Below are positions 34,552-43,933 of a stretch of 64,000 bases of DNA, one piece after another (the first letter of the stretch is position 1; each line of letters starts with the position of its first letter). A program made the translations under genes and the position numbers. The DNA is taken from assembly GCA_902500995.1 (NCBI GenBank), contig CABVSR010000011.1, forward strand, positions 62,001 to 126,000, read 5' to 3'. Origin of the DNA: an uncultured Nitrospira sp. Its GTDB lineage: Bacteria > Nitrospirota > Nitrospiria > Nitrospirales > Nitrospiraceae. The notes beneath the pieces were generated by a model. It did not search any database. It saw nothing but the letters and a program-made list of their open reading frames with translations, and was not told the DNA's origin.

Positions 34552-34881
34552 GGTTATGGGTTGGAGCAATGGAATCCGCCAGGACAAGCGGTGGAACAGG
34601 AAGCTCGCAATCTCATGCGGTTACAGTGACGGAGGGACACAGGGAGGCACATGCCAAACTCGTGGTCTTAGCGCTGCTTTGTACCGTCTGTCTTCCCCTT
34701 GCGGCTCAGATTTCTCAAGATATACTTCAGCCGCTGCTTATCCCGCCGTTTGTGCTTACTCACAATCTCTCCTGTAGTCCTAGGAAACAGTACATTCCTG
34801 AAGATCGAAACTGTTCCGTATCATGGTCGGGGCTACCGTCTTGAGTCTCATCATCGGAAGGTGTGTCCCTGGGATTCGAAA
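34552..34881. other. Islet interior without a convincing gene
   Basis: A 91-codon plus-strand reading at 34569-34844 has a hydrophobic LVVLALLCTVCLPLAAQI stretch like a signal peptide, but no good ribosome site and an unconvincing C-terminus. I leave it as a weak candidate only. Nothing else is recognised. Confidence 0.35.
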
Positions 34882-35346
34882 TCAGTCCCGGAATTCACGT
34901 GAACAAGCGCCTGCCCATAACGAAGCGGCGAGGCCAGCATAAAGCGAGGGATACCAATTGCGAGGGAAAAGCAATTCAAAACCCGGCGTGCAACGCTTTG
35001 GAATGACATGGTAATCCACGATGTAAGCGATCAGAGCGATAAATATGGCACGAGGAACACCTTGGCGAGATTGGCGCATCCGCCGGGCGGGCCAAAGCGC
35101 TTCCATACAGCCGGACCAGAAGAGGCAGGCCAGCTGGTTCAAGAGGATTCCACTGACAGTGTAGCGAACCGACCAATTATTCTGCCGCGCAGCCCGCCTG
35201 CCCCACAGAATATGGCTAACAGCATTCAGGCCAGGCGCCGACCGCCCGGTTTGCATGCGGCTAGCTTGGACAATGACCATGTCCATGAGAAGTCCGCTGA
35301 CAGTCCCCGCTACGATGGTCTGATGAAGGAAGGATTTCTTTGCCAT
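34882..35346 (-). CDS. Small integral membrane protein of unknown function
   Basis: ATG 35346 follows CAGGAG by five bases. The 154-residue product has about four hydrophobic segments: VAGTVSGLLMDMVIV, TVSGILLNQLACLFWSG, AIFIALIAYIVDYHVIP and SLYAGLAASLWAGAC. The segment AYIVDYHVIPKRCTPGFEL resembles a conserved DY-x-PKR-x-TPG motif I recall from unannotated proteobacterial membrane proteins, but I cannot name the family. It lies alone inside the tRNA-bounded islet, so it may be cargo of the integrated element. Opposite-strand readings across it lack membrane or motif features. Confidence 0.6.
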   Translation of the reverse strand: MAKKSFLHQTIVAGTVSGLLMDMVIVQASRMQTGRSAPGLNAVSHILWGRRAARQNNWSVRYTVSGILLNQLACLFWSGCMEALWPARRMRQSRQGVPRAIFIALIAYIVDYHVIPKRCTPGFELLFPRNWYPSLYAGLAASLWAGACSREFRD

Positions 35347-35613
35347 GGAGCTCCTGCAATTGCGTTGCAGCCCCTTATCCCGTGAGTGCAGTCAGCAAAG
35401 GGGCCACTCACAGACGCCATCTTTCGTGTTCTCGAAATCGTGATGGTCCGCAGAAATTTCATGAGTCGGATCCGACTTCAGTGTTCATCGTTACAAGGTA
35501 CGGGAACTGGTTGATACTGGGGGCTTCCCTGGGGGCGGTTCCCTCGCATGGATCTTTTGGAGGCCGAGTGAGTGACCGACTTGGAGTCGGCCTCTGCGCT
35601 ATGAGCAGGGGGT
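35347..35613. other. Non-coding islet stretch with a hairpin
   Basis: No gene is seen. A compact hairpin (CCGACT at 35576-35581, AGTCGG at 35585-35590) is nested in a wider AGGCCGA...TCGGCCT dyad. The right part borders the probable right end of the IS3 remnant. Confidence 0.4.
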
Positions 35614-36120
35614 GGCCTGCTGCCGGTTTAATTGACACTACCCTCGGCTCATTCCGCCTGCCGTTCGAACTCCATCGGACTGAGATAGCCTAACGTAGGG
35701 TGCCGCCGGCGAGGATTATAAAAGCGCTCGACGTAATCGAACACATCGGCTTTCGCCTGGTCGCGGGTGCGGTAGGTGGTCCGTGCCCTGCGCTCAGTTT
35801 TTAGCGAGGAGAAGAACCTTTCCATCGCGGCGCTGTCCCAGCAATTGCCGGAGCGGCTCATGCTACAGGTCAGCCTGAGCCCGCCAAAAGCCGTGGGAAC
35901 GGCGCACTGGGTATTGGCTACCCCGACCCCAGCCCACAATCTTGTCGTAAGGCGGCGCCCGCTTCTTGGCCGCCTCAAGGTCATCCTCAGAGGCGTGAGC
36001 AGCCGCACTACCGAGAAGGGCGCGGTGAAGGTCCAACCCATAGCCGGACTGTAATTGAAGCACAGTGAGTCGGCGAGACGCCGATGTCTGCCTTGGTCCG
36101 TGCGAGGATAAGCGATACAA
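35614..36120 (-). pseudogene. Broken IS3-family transposase OrfB (C-terminal part)
   Basis: The last 75 codons (to a stop at 35649) are a clean OrfB end: LTCSMSRSGNCWDSAAMERFFSSLKTE and FDYVERFYNPRRRHPTLGYLSPMEF, read here in pieces. The upstream part continues in another frame (AAKKRAPPYDKIVGWGRGSQY, the degenerate counterpart of the HSDRGSQY motif), so there is a frameshift between GSQY and LTCSMS, and the N-terminal DDE half is missing. TGTCAATTAAACCGG on the minus strand ending at 35637 is a likely IS right end. It is a remnant and cannot be active alone. Confidence 0.8.
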
Positions 36121-36234
36121 AAACGATGATACGGCTAGCCTAGCCTGCTAGGTTGGAAGATACTTGGGAAGTCAGCGGAGAACGCTGCCCTATCTCATTT
36201 TGTGGGAGTGGTGCAGAGAAGCGGGAGGTCACAC

Positions 36235-36447
36235 GTGAAACCTTCATTAGTCGATATCGGATGTAAGCTGACGGCGGCAAGAGGCATGGCCGAACTGTTC
36301 GGTGAATCCCACCCGGAGCAGCAGCCGGCGCTGCTGGAGTTTGTTACCACGGTGAATCATCTGTGGAAAGAGCTGTTCGATACCGTTTATCCCCGACAGA
36401 CACCTACTGAGGAGCGACACGATGGCCGCGACCACCTACACCCTTGA
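36235..36447 (+). CDS. Small protein of unknown function
   Basis: GTG 36235 follows GGGAGG by about eight bases and gives 70 residues beginning VKPSLVDIGCKLTAARGMAELFG. It is soluble, with a helical centre (EQQPALLEFVTTVNHLWKEL). It overlaps the next small ORF by 26 bases in another frame, the usual sign of a two-gene unit. I do not recognise the family. Context is the tRNA-bounded islet, so it may be accessory cargo. A toxin-antitoxin pair is possible but nothing specific supports it. Confidence 0.5.
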   Translation: MKPSLVDIGCKLTAARGMAELFGESHPEQQPALLEFVTTVNHLWKELFDTVYPRQTPTEERHDGRDHLHP

Positions 36448-36601
36448 GGATGTCCTTAAGGCCTCAGCTGCGTCAGCGGGTGAAGCGCGACGACTGGCAG
36501 ACATTTGCCCCGAGTATTCCAGCGCTCTTACTCGCTATGCTCAGGGGATCGAAGAGGCGCGGGAAACCTTGATTCGTAGGACCCGCCTTGATGCAGGCTA
36601 A
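36422..36601 (+). CDS. Small protein of unknown function, overlapping the previous gene
   Basis: ATG 36422 to TAA 36601 encodes 59 residues. The sequence starts MAATTYTLEDVLKASAASAG and continues with a charged helix (EARRLADICPEYSSALTRYA), ending RRTRLDAG. It is predicted soluble and helical. The start lies inside the end of the preceding small gene, which argues for translational coupling. I cannot assign a function. Confidence 0.45.
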   Translation: MAATTYTLEDVLKASAASAGEARRLADICPEYSSALTRYAQGIEEARETLIRRTRLDAG

Positions 36602-36787
36602 CTCATTCTGCTGTCCGTGACCGTGGTCTGGCTATCGCGGATAAAAGTTGTTCCTCATCCCACCCTTCCCACCACTCATCCCTGCACCGAATGCGCTATC
36701 CCTGCGGCTCCCGAGTGACACCGTATCAGAAACCGGAAGCTAGAAGTGGTATTAGGCGGAAGTCATACGGAAGCGATTGGAAATATT

Positions 36788-36862
36788 TGGAGCGGGCGAT
36801 GGGATTTGAACCCACGACAACTTGCTTGGGAAGCAAGGACTCTACCACTGAGCTACGCCCGC
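36788..36862 (-). tRNA. tRNA-Gly (CCC anticodon)
   Basis: The minus strand reads GCGGGCG (acceptor), TA, D-arm GCTC AGTGGTA GAGT, anticodon stem CTTGC with loop TTCCCAA and GCAAG, T-arm GTGGG TTCAAAT CCCAT, then CGCCCGC, T and an encoded CCA. All stems pair (one G-U in the D-stem) and the total is 75 bases. The loop gives anticodon CCC, glycine. Its 3' half is duplicated 2283 bp away, marking it as an integration site. The tyrS gene lies just to the right. Confidence 0.95.
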
Positions 36863-36923
36863 CCCTGGCTGAAGAGAATCAATCCTACGCTGGAGACGGC
36901 GCTAAGTCAAGGCAACGGCCCGC

Positions 36924-38141
36924 TCAATCCTTGTACTCGGCCACGGCAAACTTCCGCCGACCGACACGCAAACGCAGGAGCTGGCCGGCGGCCAACGGAA
37001 CCGCGGCATTCGCATCGGTCATCTTCTGCTCATTGAGCTCCACTCCGCCCTGCACGATCAGGCGTCGAGCTTCGCTCTTGCTGGGCACCAGTCCGGTTTT
37101 TGCGATCAAATCGACCAGACCGATCGTGGGCATGGCCGCATCTTTGACATCGGAGGGCGTGAGCACCACATGCGCGTCCGGCTGTTCGGGGAACTCCCGC
37201 GCCTGGAATTTCTGTTGAAAGGCGCTTCTGGCTTCGCGGCCGGCATCAGCCCCGTGATAGCGGGCCACGATCTGCTCCGCGAGGCTCTGCTTCGCGTCCA
37301 TCGGGTGCGCGGCCTTCACCGCTGCCAAATTTTCGGTGGTCAATAACTCATAGTATCGATGCATGAGCGTATCGCTGATCGACATGAGCTTGCCGAACAT
37401 ATCGGCCGGATGGTCTTCCAGCGCGATATAGTTGCCGAAGCTTTTGCTCATCTTGCGGACGCCGTCGGTCCCCTCGAGCAGGGGCATGGTGATGACCGCC
37501 TGCGCCTCCTGCCCGTAGTCCCTCTGCAGATCCCGCCCCATCAAGAGGTTGAACTTTTGATCCGTACCGCCCAACTCGATATCGGCCTTCAGCGCCACGG
37601 AATCATACCCCTGGATCAAGGGATACATGAACTCATGGATGCTGATCGGCGTGCCCTCGGTGTACCGCTTGTGAAAATCTTCCCGTTCCAGCATGCGCGC
37701 CACCGTATAGTGGGCGCTCAATTCGATCAGCCCGTCGGATGACATCGTGCTCATCCAGCGGCTATTGAATTCCACCTGCGTCTTTGCCGGATCGAGGATC
37801 TTAAAGATCTGGCGTTCGTAGGTCTTGGCGTTTTCCAGCACCTTTTCCTTCGACAGTGCCACGCGGGTTTCGGATCGCCCGGTCGGATCGCCGATCATGC
37901 CGGTGAAATCGCCGATGAGAAAGATGATCTGATGCCCGAGGTCTTCGAAATGCTTGAGCTTGTGAATCAACACCGTATGGCCCAGATGAAGATCGGGCGC
38001 CGTGGGGTCGAACCCGGCTTTGACACGAAGGGGACGGTTCTCCTTGATGGAGCGGGCCAGCTTGGCCTCCAGCTCGCTTTGCTGAATAACCTCAACAATC
38101 CCTCGAAGTATAAGATCGAGCTGCTGCCCTAACGGTGTCAC
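36924..38141 (-). CDS. tyrS: Tyrosine--tRNA ligase
   Basis: The 405-residue class Ic synthetase charges tRNA-Tyr. The HIGH-type motif is HLGH at 52-55 ([15 protein letters not shown]), the KMSKS loop is [11 protein letters not shown] near residue 235, and the C-terminal S4 RNA-binding domain reads [20 protein letters not shown]. The length and HLGH form are those of the TyrS subgroup with the longer catalytic domain. It is the last gene of an apparent operon lpd, HHH gene, tyrS: its ATG overlaps the HHH stop by four bases. The tRNA-Gly gene follows in the same direction. Confidence 0.96.
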   Translation of the reverse strand: MTPLGQQLDLILRGIVEVIQQSELEAKLARSIKENRPLRVKAGFDPTAPDLHLGHTVLIHKLKHFEDLGHQIIFLIGDFTGMIGDPTGRSETRVALSKEKVLENAKTYERQIFKILDPAKTQVEFNSRWMSTMSSDGLIELSAHYTVARMLEREDFHKRYTEGTPISIHEFMYPLIQGYDSVALKADIELGGTDQKFNLLMGRDLQRDYGQEAQAVITMPLLEGTDGVRKMSKSFGNYIALEDHPADMFGKLMSISDTLMHRYYELLTTENLAAVKAAHPMDAKQSLAEQIVARYHGADAGREARSAFQQKFQAREFPEQPDAHVVLTPSDVKDAAMPTIGLVDLIAKTGLVPSKSEARRLIVQGGVELNEQKMTDANAAVPLAAGQLLRLRVGRRKFAVAEYKD

Positions 38142-38680
38142 AGGGCTCCTTTGTGCCGTGCCGGGGATTTGGTATTGGTGACGAGTACGTGCGGGCGGAG
38201 CCGGTCGAACTTCTTTCTGCCGATGCCTCTCACCTGCCGCAGGTCATCAACGCTACGGAACGGACCCTTCTCATCCCGATGCTCGATCACCCGCTGCGCC
38301 AGCTTGGGACCAACGCCGGGCAACGCCTCGAGATCAGAGAGGGTCGCTTGATTCAGGTCGACCTGCCGCGGCCCCGCTTGAGGAGCGGGGGCCGGATCGG
38401 GAGCAGCCTTCTCCGATGGACGCGCAGGTTCCGACGCCTCAATCGGCACCGCCACCGGTTGATGCGGGATCGACGTTGCGTGATTCATTCCGGCCAAGGA
38501 TGGTCTCGCCGGAGAGGCCTCTACCGGTTGGGGCGAGGACACCGTTGCGATGGGATGTTTCGCGAGCAGTTGCGGTTGACCCGGTATCACCTTCGTCACC
38601 GGAGTCACGGAGGCAATCCAGATCAGCGATCCGAGCGTCACGGCCAGCATGGCGGCTTTGATCAACAAAGATTGCATCAT
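38138..38680 (-). CDS. ComEA-like helix-hairpin-helix protein with N-terminal membrane anchor
   Basis: The 180-residue protein has an N-terminal membrane segment ([21 protein letters not shown]), a Pro/Ala-rich linker (about residues 40-115) and a C-terminal ComEA-type double HhH domain: [20 protein letters not shown], then [18 protein letters not shown]. ComEA-like proteins bind DNA outside the inner membrane during uptake. A full ComEC homologue is present at 46.6-49.1 kb. Both ends overlap neighbouring genes by four bases (lpd upstream, tyrS downstream), so expression is tied to housekeeping genes rather than a competence regulon. Confidence 0.85.
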   Translation of the reverse strand: MMQSLLIKAAMLAVTLGSLIWIASVTPVTKVIPGQPQLLAKHPIATVSSPQPVEASPARPSLAGMNHATSIPHQPVAVPIEASEPARPSEKAAPDPAPAPQAGPRQVDLNQATLSDLEALPGVGPKLAQRVIEHRDEKGPFRSVDDLRQVRGIGRKKFDRLRPHVLVTNTKSPARHKGAL

Positions 38681-40104
38681 GACGTCACCGGCTTTCGCGC
38701 GAGATGGATCGCATGGCCGTGCACATCTTCCATGGCTTCCATGAGTCCCTCCGCCAGGGTCGGGTGCGCATGGATCATCTCCGCCGCGCGCGAGACGGTC
38801 GCGCCGAGATGCATCGCCAACGCTGCCTCATGAATGAGATCGGTCGCATGCGCGCCGAGGATATGCACGCCGAGAATCCGGTCGGTCTCCTCATCCACGA
38901 CCACTTTCACCAATCCCTGAATATCCCCCGTTGCCTGAGCTTTGCCGATGCCCCCATAACGAAAGCGTCCGACCTTTACGGCCTGCTGGGCATCTTTCCC
39001 GGCTCCGGCACAACGGTCGCGGGCCTGCTGCTCCGTCAGCCCAACTCGTCCTATCTCGGGTAACGTAAAGATGCCCGTCGGGATGACGTCGTAATCGATG
39101 GCGCGCGGGTGACCCAGGAAATTTTCTACGGCCACCTTGCCTTGTTGCGAGGCCACATGCGCCAACATCGCCTTGCCGACCACATCGCCGATCGCGTAGA
39201 CCCCGGGGATATTCGTTTCCATCCGTTCATTGACGACAATCTCACCGCGAGCGCCGACCTGCACCCCCGCTTTTTCCAACCCGATCCCGCGCGAATTGAA
39301 TCCTCGCCCGACCGAGACCAACACCTGCTCGACATTCAGCGACAACCCATCGCGAAAATGGGCCGTGACCACGTCGGGCTGCCGGACGATTTGATCGACG
39401 GTGACGCCGGTCCGAATCTCCACTCCCCGCTTCTTCAATTCGCGCTCCATCATCTGGCTGATCTCTTCATCCTCCAGCGGCAGAATGCGCGGGACCAGTT
39501 CGACAAGCGTGACTTGCGTTCCCAGGCCACTATACAGAGAGGCAAACTCGCAGCCTTCCACGCCGCCTCCGATGATCAGGAGGCTGGCAGGGATGCGGGC
39601 CAGCTCCAGCGCCTGTTTACTCGTGATGATCTGAGTGCCGTCTATGGGAAACAGCGGCAGGTTCGGCCAGGATGAGCCGGTGGCGATGATGAGGCCGTCG
39701 GCCGCCACCTGCTGGGTGGCTCCATCCGGCTTGGTCACGCGAATGGTCCGGGCATCGATCAACTCACCCCTACCCTCCACATGCTCAATGTTCCAGGTCT
39801 TGAACAACGTGGCGATGCCCTTGACCAATGTCGAGACGACCTTATTTTTCCTGGCCACCATGACCGCTGGGTCATAAGCGACCGGGCCGGTGAGCAGGAG
39901 ACCGAAGTCTTTCGCCTTCTTCGCCTTATCGCCCAGTTCGACGACCGACAACAGGGCTTTGCTCGGGATGCAGCCCCAGTTGAGGCAGACTCCACCCAGC
40001 GCCTGGTTCTCGATCACCGTCACGCGCGCGCCCAGCTGCGCGGCGCGAATCGCGGCCACATACCCGCCGGGACCGGCGCCAAGAATTGCGAGATGCTTCG
40101 ACAT
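38677..40104 (-). CDS. lpd: Dihydrolipoyl dehydrogenase (E3)
   Basis: The 475-residue flavoprotein reoxidises dihydrolipoyl groups of 2-oxoacid dehydrogenase or glycine cleavage complexes, passing electrons to NAD. The FAD motif is AILGAGPGGYVAA (6-18), the redox disulfide GGVCLNWGCIPSK (Cys40 and Cys45), the NAD motif LIIGGGVEGCEFASLYS, and the catalytic dyad region HAHPTLAEGLMEA near the C-terminus. gcvH lies 81 bp upstream, which suggests a link to lipoyl-protein chemistry such as the glycine cleavage system, although gcvT and gcvP are not in the window. Confidence 0.96.
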   Translation of the reverse strand: MSKHLAILGAGPGGYVAAIRAAQLGARVTVIENQALGGVCLNWGCIPSKALLSVVELGDKAKKAKDFGLLLTGPVAYDPAVMVARKNKVVSTLVKGIATLFKTWNIEHVEGRGELIDARTIRVTKPDGATQQVAADGLIIATGSSWPNLPLFPIDGTQIITSKQALELARIPASLLIIGGGVEGCEFASLYSGLGTQVTLVELVPRILPLEDEEISQMMERELKKRGVEIRTGVTVDQIVRQPDVVTAHFRDGLSLNVEQVLVSVGRGFNSRGIGLEKAGVQVGARGEIVVNERMETNIPGVYAIGDVVGKAMLAHVASQQGKVAVENFLGHPRAIDYDVIPTGIFTLPEIGRVGLTEQQARDRCAGAGKDAQQAVKVGRFRYGGIGKAQATGDIQGLVKVVVDEETDRILGVHILGAHATDLIHEAALAMHLGATVSRAAEMIHAHPTLAEGLMEAMEDVHGHAIHLARKPVTS

Positions 40105-40185
40105 ACGAATGACTCACTGGACCGGCAATGATTGCAACCTTCCGGAAGAACCTGCGCCGCCGATTCATTGACGCAGGGTACCGTC

Positions 40186-40572
40186 TCAGTGCTTCTGCTT
40201 GCTCAAAAACTCCTCGTACTGCGTGGCCGTCATGAGCTGCTCCACTTCAGCTGGCGCCGTGAGCTCGATTACGGCCATCCATCCCTTGCCGTAGGGATCG
40301 GAGTTCACGGCTTCGGGATGATCTTTCAGGTCGGTATTGATCTTCGTAATAGTCCCGCTGACCGGCGTATAGATGGTCGAGGTGGTCTTCGTCGACTCGA
40401 CTTCGCCGATCTGCTGGCCGGCCGTAACCTTGGCGCCCGCCTTGGGAAGATCAATGAACACGATATCGCCCAGCGCATCCTGCGCAAAATGGCTGATGCC
40501 GATCGTCGCCTCCCGGCCTTCGGCGCGGACCCATTCGTGTTCCTGATGGTAACGGAGATTGGACGGTATCAT
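40186..40572 (-). CDS. gcvH: Glycine cleavage system H protein
   Basis: The 128-residue protein has the standard H-protein fold: LRYHQEHEWVRAEG at the start, GDIVFIDLPKAGAKVTAGQ, and the lipoyl site GEVESTKTTSTIYTPVSG with Lys62. The lipoyl arm shuttles the aminomethyl group and electrons between P-, T- and L-proteins. The residues around the lysine (STKTTSTIY) differ from the common SVKAASDLY but keep the ES-K spacing. It lies directly upstream of lpd (the L-protein). Other glycine-cleavage genes are absent here, so a lipoate-scaffold role is the alternative. Confidence 0.93.
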   Translation of the reverse strand: MIPSNLRYHQEHEWVRAEGREATIGISHFAQDALGDIVFIDLPKAGAKVTAGQQIGEVESTKTTSTIYTPVSGTITKINTDLKDHPEAVNSDPYGKGWMAVIELTAPAEVEQLMTATQYEEFLSKQKH

Positions 40573-40668
40573 GGCACTCCTCTTGGCGGCCGCTTTCCTG
40601 GCGACCTACGTGAATAAAGCGCGCCCCGAACATGCGTGGCGCGATCGTAAAAGCCGGGTATGGCTTTG

Positions 40669-42213
40669 TCAAGGAATCGCCGGCAACGCATCCGGCACGA
40701 ACACCAGATGGCGGATGTCCGGCGTCCGCAATTCATCTGCCTGCTGCGCCAGTCCCGTGAACATGCCGCCGCCGTGCTCGGCCGGCGTCCGCAGCAACAC
40801 CCACCCTTGCGGGAGCGTTTGTGGCTCACCTTTTTCCGATTGAATCACATCGCGGCTCCAGCCCTTGAACGATCCGCCGAAGTTCCGCACCTCCGACGCC
40901 TCGCGAGACGGCCCTCCCAGCAACAGATCAAATCCCCTGCGTCTCGCCTCGGCGGCGTCTTCGCCGTAATTCACCAGGGCGGACGTGGGATTCGACAGAG
41001 CCTCGGGATGAATCTCCAGCACCATGCGCAAGCGTGGCACCGCCTTCTGCAGATACTTCTTCAATCGGGCGAGCACATCCAGTTCCTGGCGAGACTTCCA
41101 GCCGACCCACCGCCACAGCGTTTTATCGGAGGCCAGCGCCCCCGCGTCCTGGCGCACAGACATGCGCTCGCGGAGCGCCTGCGCCACTTCGGACGCCGGC
41201 TGGCGCACCTGCGCTTCAAACTGGCGCAACGCCGCGTCACTCACCTCGTAGGCAAAACTGTTCTCCGCCCGCGCGCGAAACACCATGCCATCGACTCCGC
41301 TCTTGAGCAGATCGGCCAACAGCTGAGCCACTTGCTGCTGAACCGGCGGAGCAAGGAGATCGAACTGGCTCCAGGGATGAACCTTGCGCCTGGTCGGATC
41401 GTACAGGAGCATCCGGGACTCCTGGCGGTGATCGGAAAGCGGCGCATGGAACAGATCGATCACGGCAAACACGGAAATGCCGAGTTCATGCGCTTGCGGG
41501 ACCATCACGCTGAACCAATCGGTCATCACAGGACCTTGAGAAGTCGAAAACAACGCGCCCCCGGGCAGCTTCGGCAAGGGGCTGCCGGGAGGAGGACCGG
41601 TCGGAGCAGGCGGCCTGGTGAACGACGACTCCAAGCTGGCATCCATGAGAATGGCGCTGACTCCCTGGGCACTCAGCTGCCGGACCCAGGTTTCGACTTG
41701 CGCCATCGGCGGCAAATTACTGAAGGACACATAGAGCGCGGTATGACCGGACCTGGCACCGGCCTGCGCTCCCGATTGGTTCCGCAAGGCCTCCATGCGA
41801 TGCAGCGCCCGCTCGGCATAGGCGCTTTGTGCCGAAGCCGGAGCACCCTCCGGACCGGCCAATATCCGGTACTCCTTCAACGCCCCCGCCACTTCCCCCA
41901 TTTGTTCGTACGACTGGCCCAATTCCCAATGGGCTTCTTTCGCGCGGCGGGATTTGGGATAGGTCGTCAGATAGCGTTCGTAGAGATGGATCGCGGCGGA
42001 GTAGCGGCCGTCGGAAAAGGCGGTGGACGCCTGGTACCAGAGGCGCGTCTCCGCCTCGATTCCCGGATTTTCGACGGGCTGGGCAGCCGGAACAGGAGGC
42101 GACCCGGCGCACCCGGCACCGAACGCCATCAGCAGCATCAGGAAGGGAAGGAAGGCTCGACGGCCGGGAAACGACCGTCGAGCCGGGATGACGTGGGAGA
42201 AGTCTGCGCTCAA
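40669..42213 (-). CDS. Lipoprotein with TPR-like region and glycosidase-like (PgaB/GHL-type) domain
   Basis: I start at TTG 42213, just after the ndk stop; the open frame continues into ndk but that part is only frame shadow. The N-terminus then has Arg residues, a hydrophobic core (FLPFLMLLMAFG) and the lipobox GAGC, so an outer-membrane or periplasmic lipoprotein. About residues 45-130 look like TPR repeats (YSAAIHLYERYLTTYPKSRRAKEAHWELG). The rest has alternating beta/alpha segments (WVRQLSAQGVSAILMDASLE, GISVFAVIDLFHAPL, GVDGMVFRA), similar in character to PgaB C-terminal hydrolase domains. A polysaccharide-hydrolase role is a guess; the start is uncertain. Confidence 0.65.
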   Translation of the reverse strand: MSADFSHVIPARRSFPGRRAFLPFLMLLMAFGAGCAGSPPVPAAQPVENPGIEAETRLWYQASTAFSDGRYSAAIHLYERYLTTYPKSRRAKEAHWELGQSYEQMGEVAGALKEYRILAGPEGAPASAQSAYAERALHRMEALRNQSGAQAGARSGHTALYVSFSNLPPMAQVETWVRQLSAQGVSAILMDASLESSFTRPPAPTGPPPGSPLPKLPGGALFSTSQGPVMTDWFSVMVPQAHELGISVFAVIDLFHAPLSDHRQESRMLLYDPTRRKVHPWSQFDLLAPPVQQQVAQLLADLLKSGVDGMVFRARAENSFAYEVSDAALRQFEAQVRQPASEVAQALRERMSVRQDAGALASDKTLWRWVGWKSRQELDVLARLKKYLQKAVPRLRMVLEIHPEALSNPTSALVNYGEDAAEARRRGFDLLLGGPSREASEVRNFGGSFKGWSRDVIQSEKGEPQTLPQGWVLLRTPAEHGGGMFTGLAQQADELRTPDIRHLVFVPDALPAIP

Positions 42214-42220
42214 TGTGCGC

Positions 42221-42640
42221 CTACCCGACCAACTCCATTTCAGGAAAGAAATACCCGATCTCGAACTTCGCCGTCTCGGGCGCATCGGACCCGTGGACCG
42301 CATTAAACTCGATATTCGCGCCATGGGCCGCGCGAATGGTGCCATTCTCCGCCTTCGCGGGATCGGTGGCGCCCATCAGTTCGCGATTCTTTTTCACCGC
42401 ATTGTCGCCTTGGAGCACCAGCACCACGCATGGCCCCGACGACATGAAGGTACACAGGCTGTCGAAGAACGGGCGCGCCTTATGGACGGCATAGAACCCT
42501 TGCGCCGTGGCTTTGGACAGGTGCATGAGACGCATGGCGACCGGCTTCAACCCCGCCTTTTCGTATCGATTGATAATGTCGCCGATGGCATCTTTCTTCA
42601 CGGCGTCCGGCTTGATGATGGCAAGGGTTCGTTCACTCAT
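42221..42640 (-). CDS. ndk: Nucleoside diphosphate kinase
   Basis: The 139-residue protein begins [13 protein letters not shown] and ends in the usual core: [17 protein letters not shown] and [16 protein letters not shown] with the phospho-histidine His116. It equilibrates nucleoside triphosphates by a ping-pong mechanism, normally as a tetramer or hexamer. The length and all core motifs are standard. It is followed within ten bases by the TPR/glycosidase-like lipoprotein gene, so the two may share a transcript. Confidence 0.97.
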   Translation of the reverse strand: MSERTLAIIKPDAVKKDAIGDIINRYEKAGLKPVAMRLMHLSKATAQGFYAVHKARPFFDSLCTFMSSGPCVVLVLQGDNAVKKNRELMGATDPAKAENGTIRAAHGANIEFNAVHGSDAPETAKFEIGYFFPEMELVG

Positions 42641-42741
42641 GGATCGTCAGGCTCCTTCAGCTAAAAAATATCGTCATGGCCCAGTCTCGCGGCATTATAA
42701 AGAAGGGGCCGAAGTGCTGGCAAGATAAAGGACTCTGAGAA

Positions 42742-43806
42742 TCAGGAGACTAGACCGGACTTGCCGGCTGCGCCTTCCCGGCTGAACGCATCGGCCAAAG
42801 CCTGCGGCGTGAAGATGCCCCGTTCCGTGATGATGCCGGTAATGAAATCGGCCGGGGTCACGTCGAACGCTGGATTGTACACGGCCACGCCGGTCGGCGC
42901 GACAGGGTGGCTGCCGTGGATGGTCGTCACCTCGGCCGGATTACGCTCCTCGATGGGAATGTCGGCGCCGGTCTCAGTCGCCAGATCGATCGTGCTGTAC
43001 GGCGCCGCCACATAAAACGGGATCCCGTGCGCCCGCGCCAGAACGGCGACGGAATAGGTGCCGATCTTGTTGGCCACATCGCCGTTGGCCGCGATACGAT
43101 CCGCGCCGACAATACACACCTGGATTTTTCCCTGACGCATGAGGCTGCCGGCCATATTGTCGGTAATCAAGGTCACCGGGATCTGGTCCTGCATCAGTTC
43201 CCAGGCCGTCAATCGCGCGCCCTGCAGCACCGGCCTGGTTTCGTCGGCTACGACCCGAATCTGCTTTCCCTGCTCCCACGCAGCGCGGATGACCCCCAGC
43301 GCCGTTCCGTATCCGGCAGTGGCCAATGCGCCGGCGTTGCAGTGGGTCAACACCGTCTGTCCGCTGTGGAGCAGGGCCGCCCCATGCCGGCCCATCGCCT
43401 TGCAGAGCGCGATGTCTTCGTCGAGGATGGCTTGCGATTCCCGGATCAGATCGCGCTTGATCTCTGCCACCGGCCTGTCGGCGAGTGCGGCGACTGTCCG
43501 CCTCATGCGCGCGATGGCCCAGAATAAATTCACCGCGGTCGGTCGCGAGGCGGCCAGGTGATCGCAGATTTCATCGACCTGTTTCACGAAGACCCCGTAG
43601 TCGTCGGCGGGTAAACTCTGCGCGCCCAAGGCCACGCCCATCGCAGCGGTCACACCGATCGCCGGAGCGCCGCGCACCTTCAACTCTCGAATCGCCTGCG
43701 CGACGGCACGATAGTCGCGGCAATCGAGAAATTCGACCTGGGACGGAAGGCGACTTTGATCCAACAGCCGGACCGCGCCATTTTTCCACTCAACCGTGGG
43801 CACCAT
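42742..43806 (-). CDS. mtnA: S-methyl-5-thioribose-1-phosphate isomerase
   Basis: The 354-residue enzyme of the methionine salvage pathway converts MTR-1-P to methylthioribulose-1-phosphate. Family motifs are [13 protein letters not shown] (45-57), [19 protein letters not shown] with the catalytic Cys156, and [20 protein letters not shown] with the catalytic Asp236. It belongs to the aIF-2B-like family; the Cys/Asp pair separates it from ribose-1,5-bisphosphate isomerases. No other salvage gene is adjacent. Confidence 0.95.
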   Translation of the reverse strand: MVPTVEWKNGAVRLLDQSRLPSQVEFLDCRDYRAVAQAIRELKVRGAPAIGVTAAMGVALGAQSLPADDYGVFVKQVDEICDHLAASRPTAVNLFWAIARMRRTVAALADRPVAEIKRDLIRESQAILDEDIALCKAMGRHGAALLHSGQTVLTHCNAGALATAGYGTALGVIRAAWEQGKQIRVVADETRPVLQGARLTAWELMQDQIPVTLITDNMAGSLMRQGKIQVCIVGADRIAANGDVANKIGTYSVAVLARAHGIPFYVAAPYSTIDLATETGADIPIEERNPAEVTTIHGSHPVAPTGVAVYNPAFDVTPADFITGIITERGIFTPQALADAFSREGAAGKSGLVS

Positions 43807-43933
43807 ACCGATGATCTCCGGGTTTTTGCGGTCATAAACATGTGTGCGTCACCCGCGTCGGGCGATGCGCCGCCATCATGCCGATCGGTCAGACGAGGGT
43901 CAAGGAGGAACCTCCGGGCGTGACCGGCCCGGG

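Noticed and set aside
34569-34844. Possible small exported protein of 91 residues
   Set aside because: It has one signal-like hydrophobic stretch but a weak start context and an unconvincing C-terminus in a decayed region. Kept only as a weak candidate.
35008-35385. Plus-strand ORF opposite the islet membrane protein
   Set aside because: The minus-strand frame has a good ribosome site, membrane segments and a conserved-looking motif, and the plus-strand frame has none of these.
36235-36601. Toxin-antitoxin pair
   Set aside because: Size and overlap fit, but neither protein shows a toxin or antitoxin motif, so no such claim is made.
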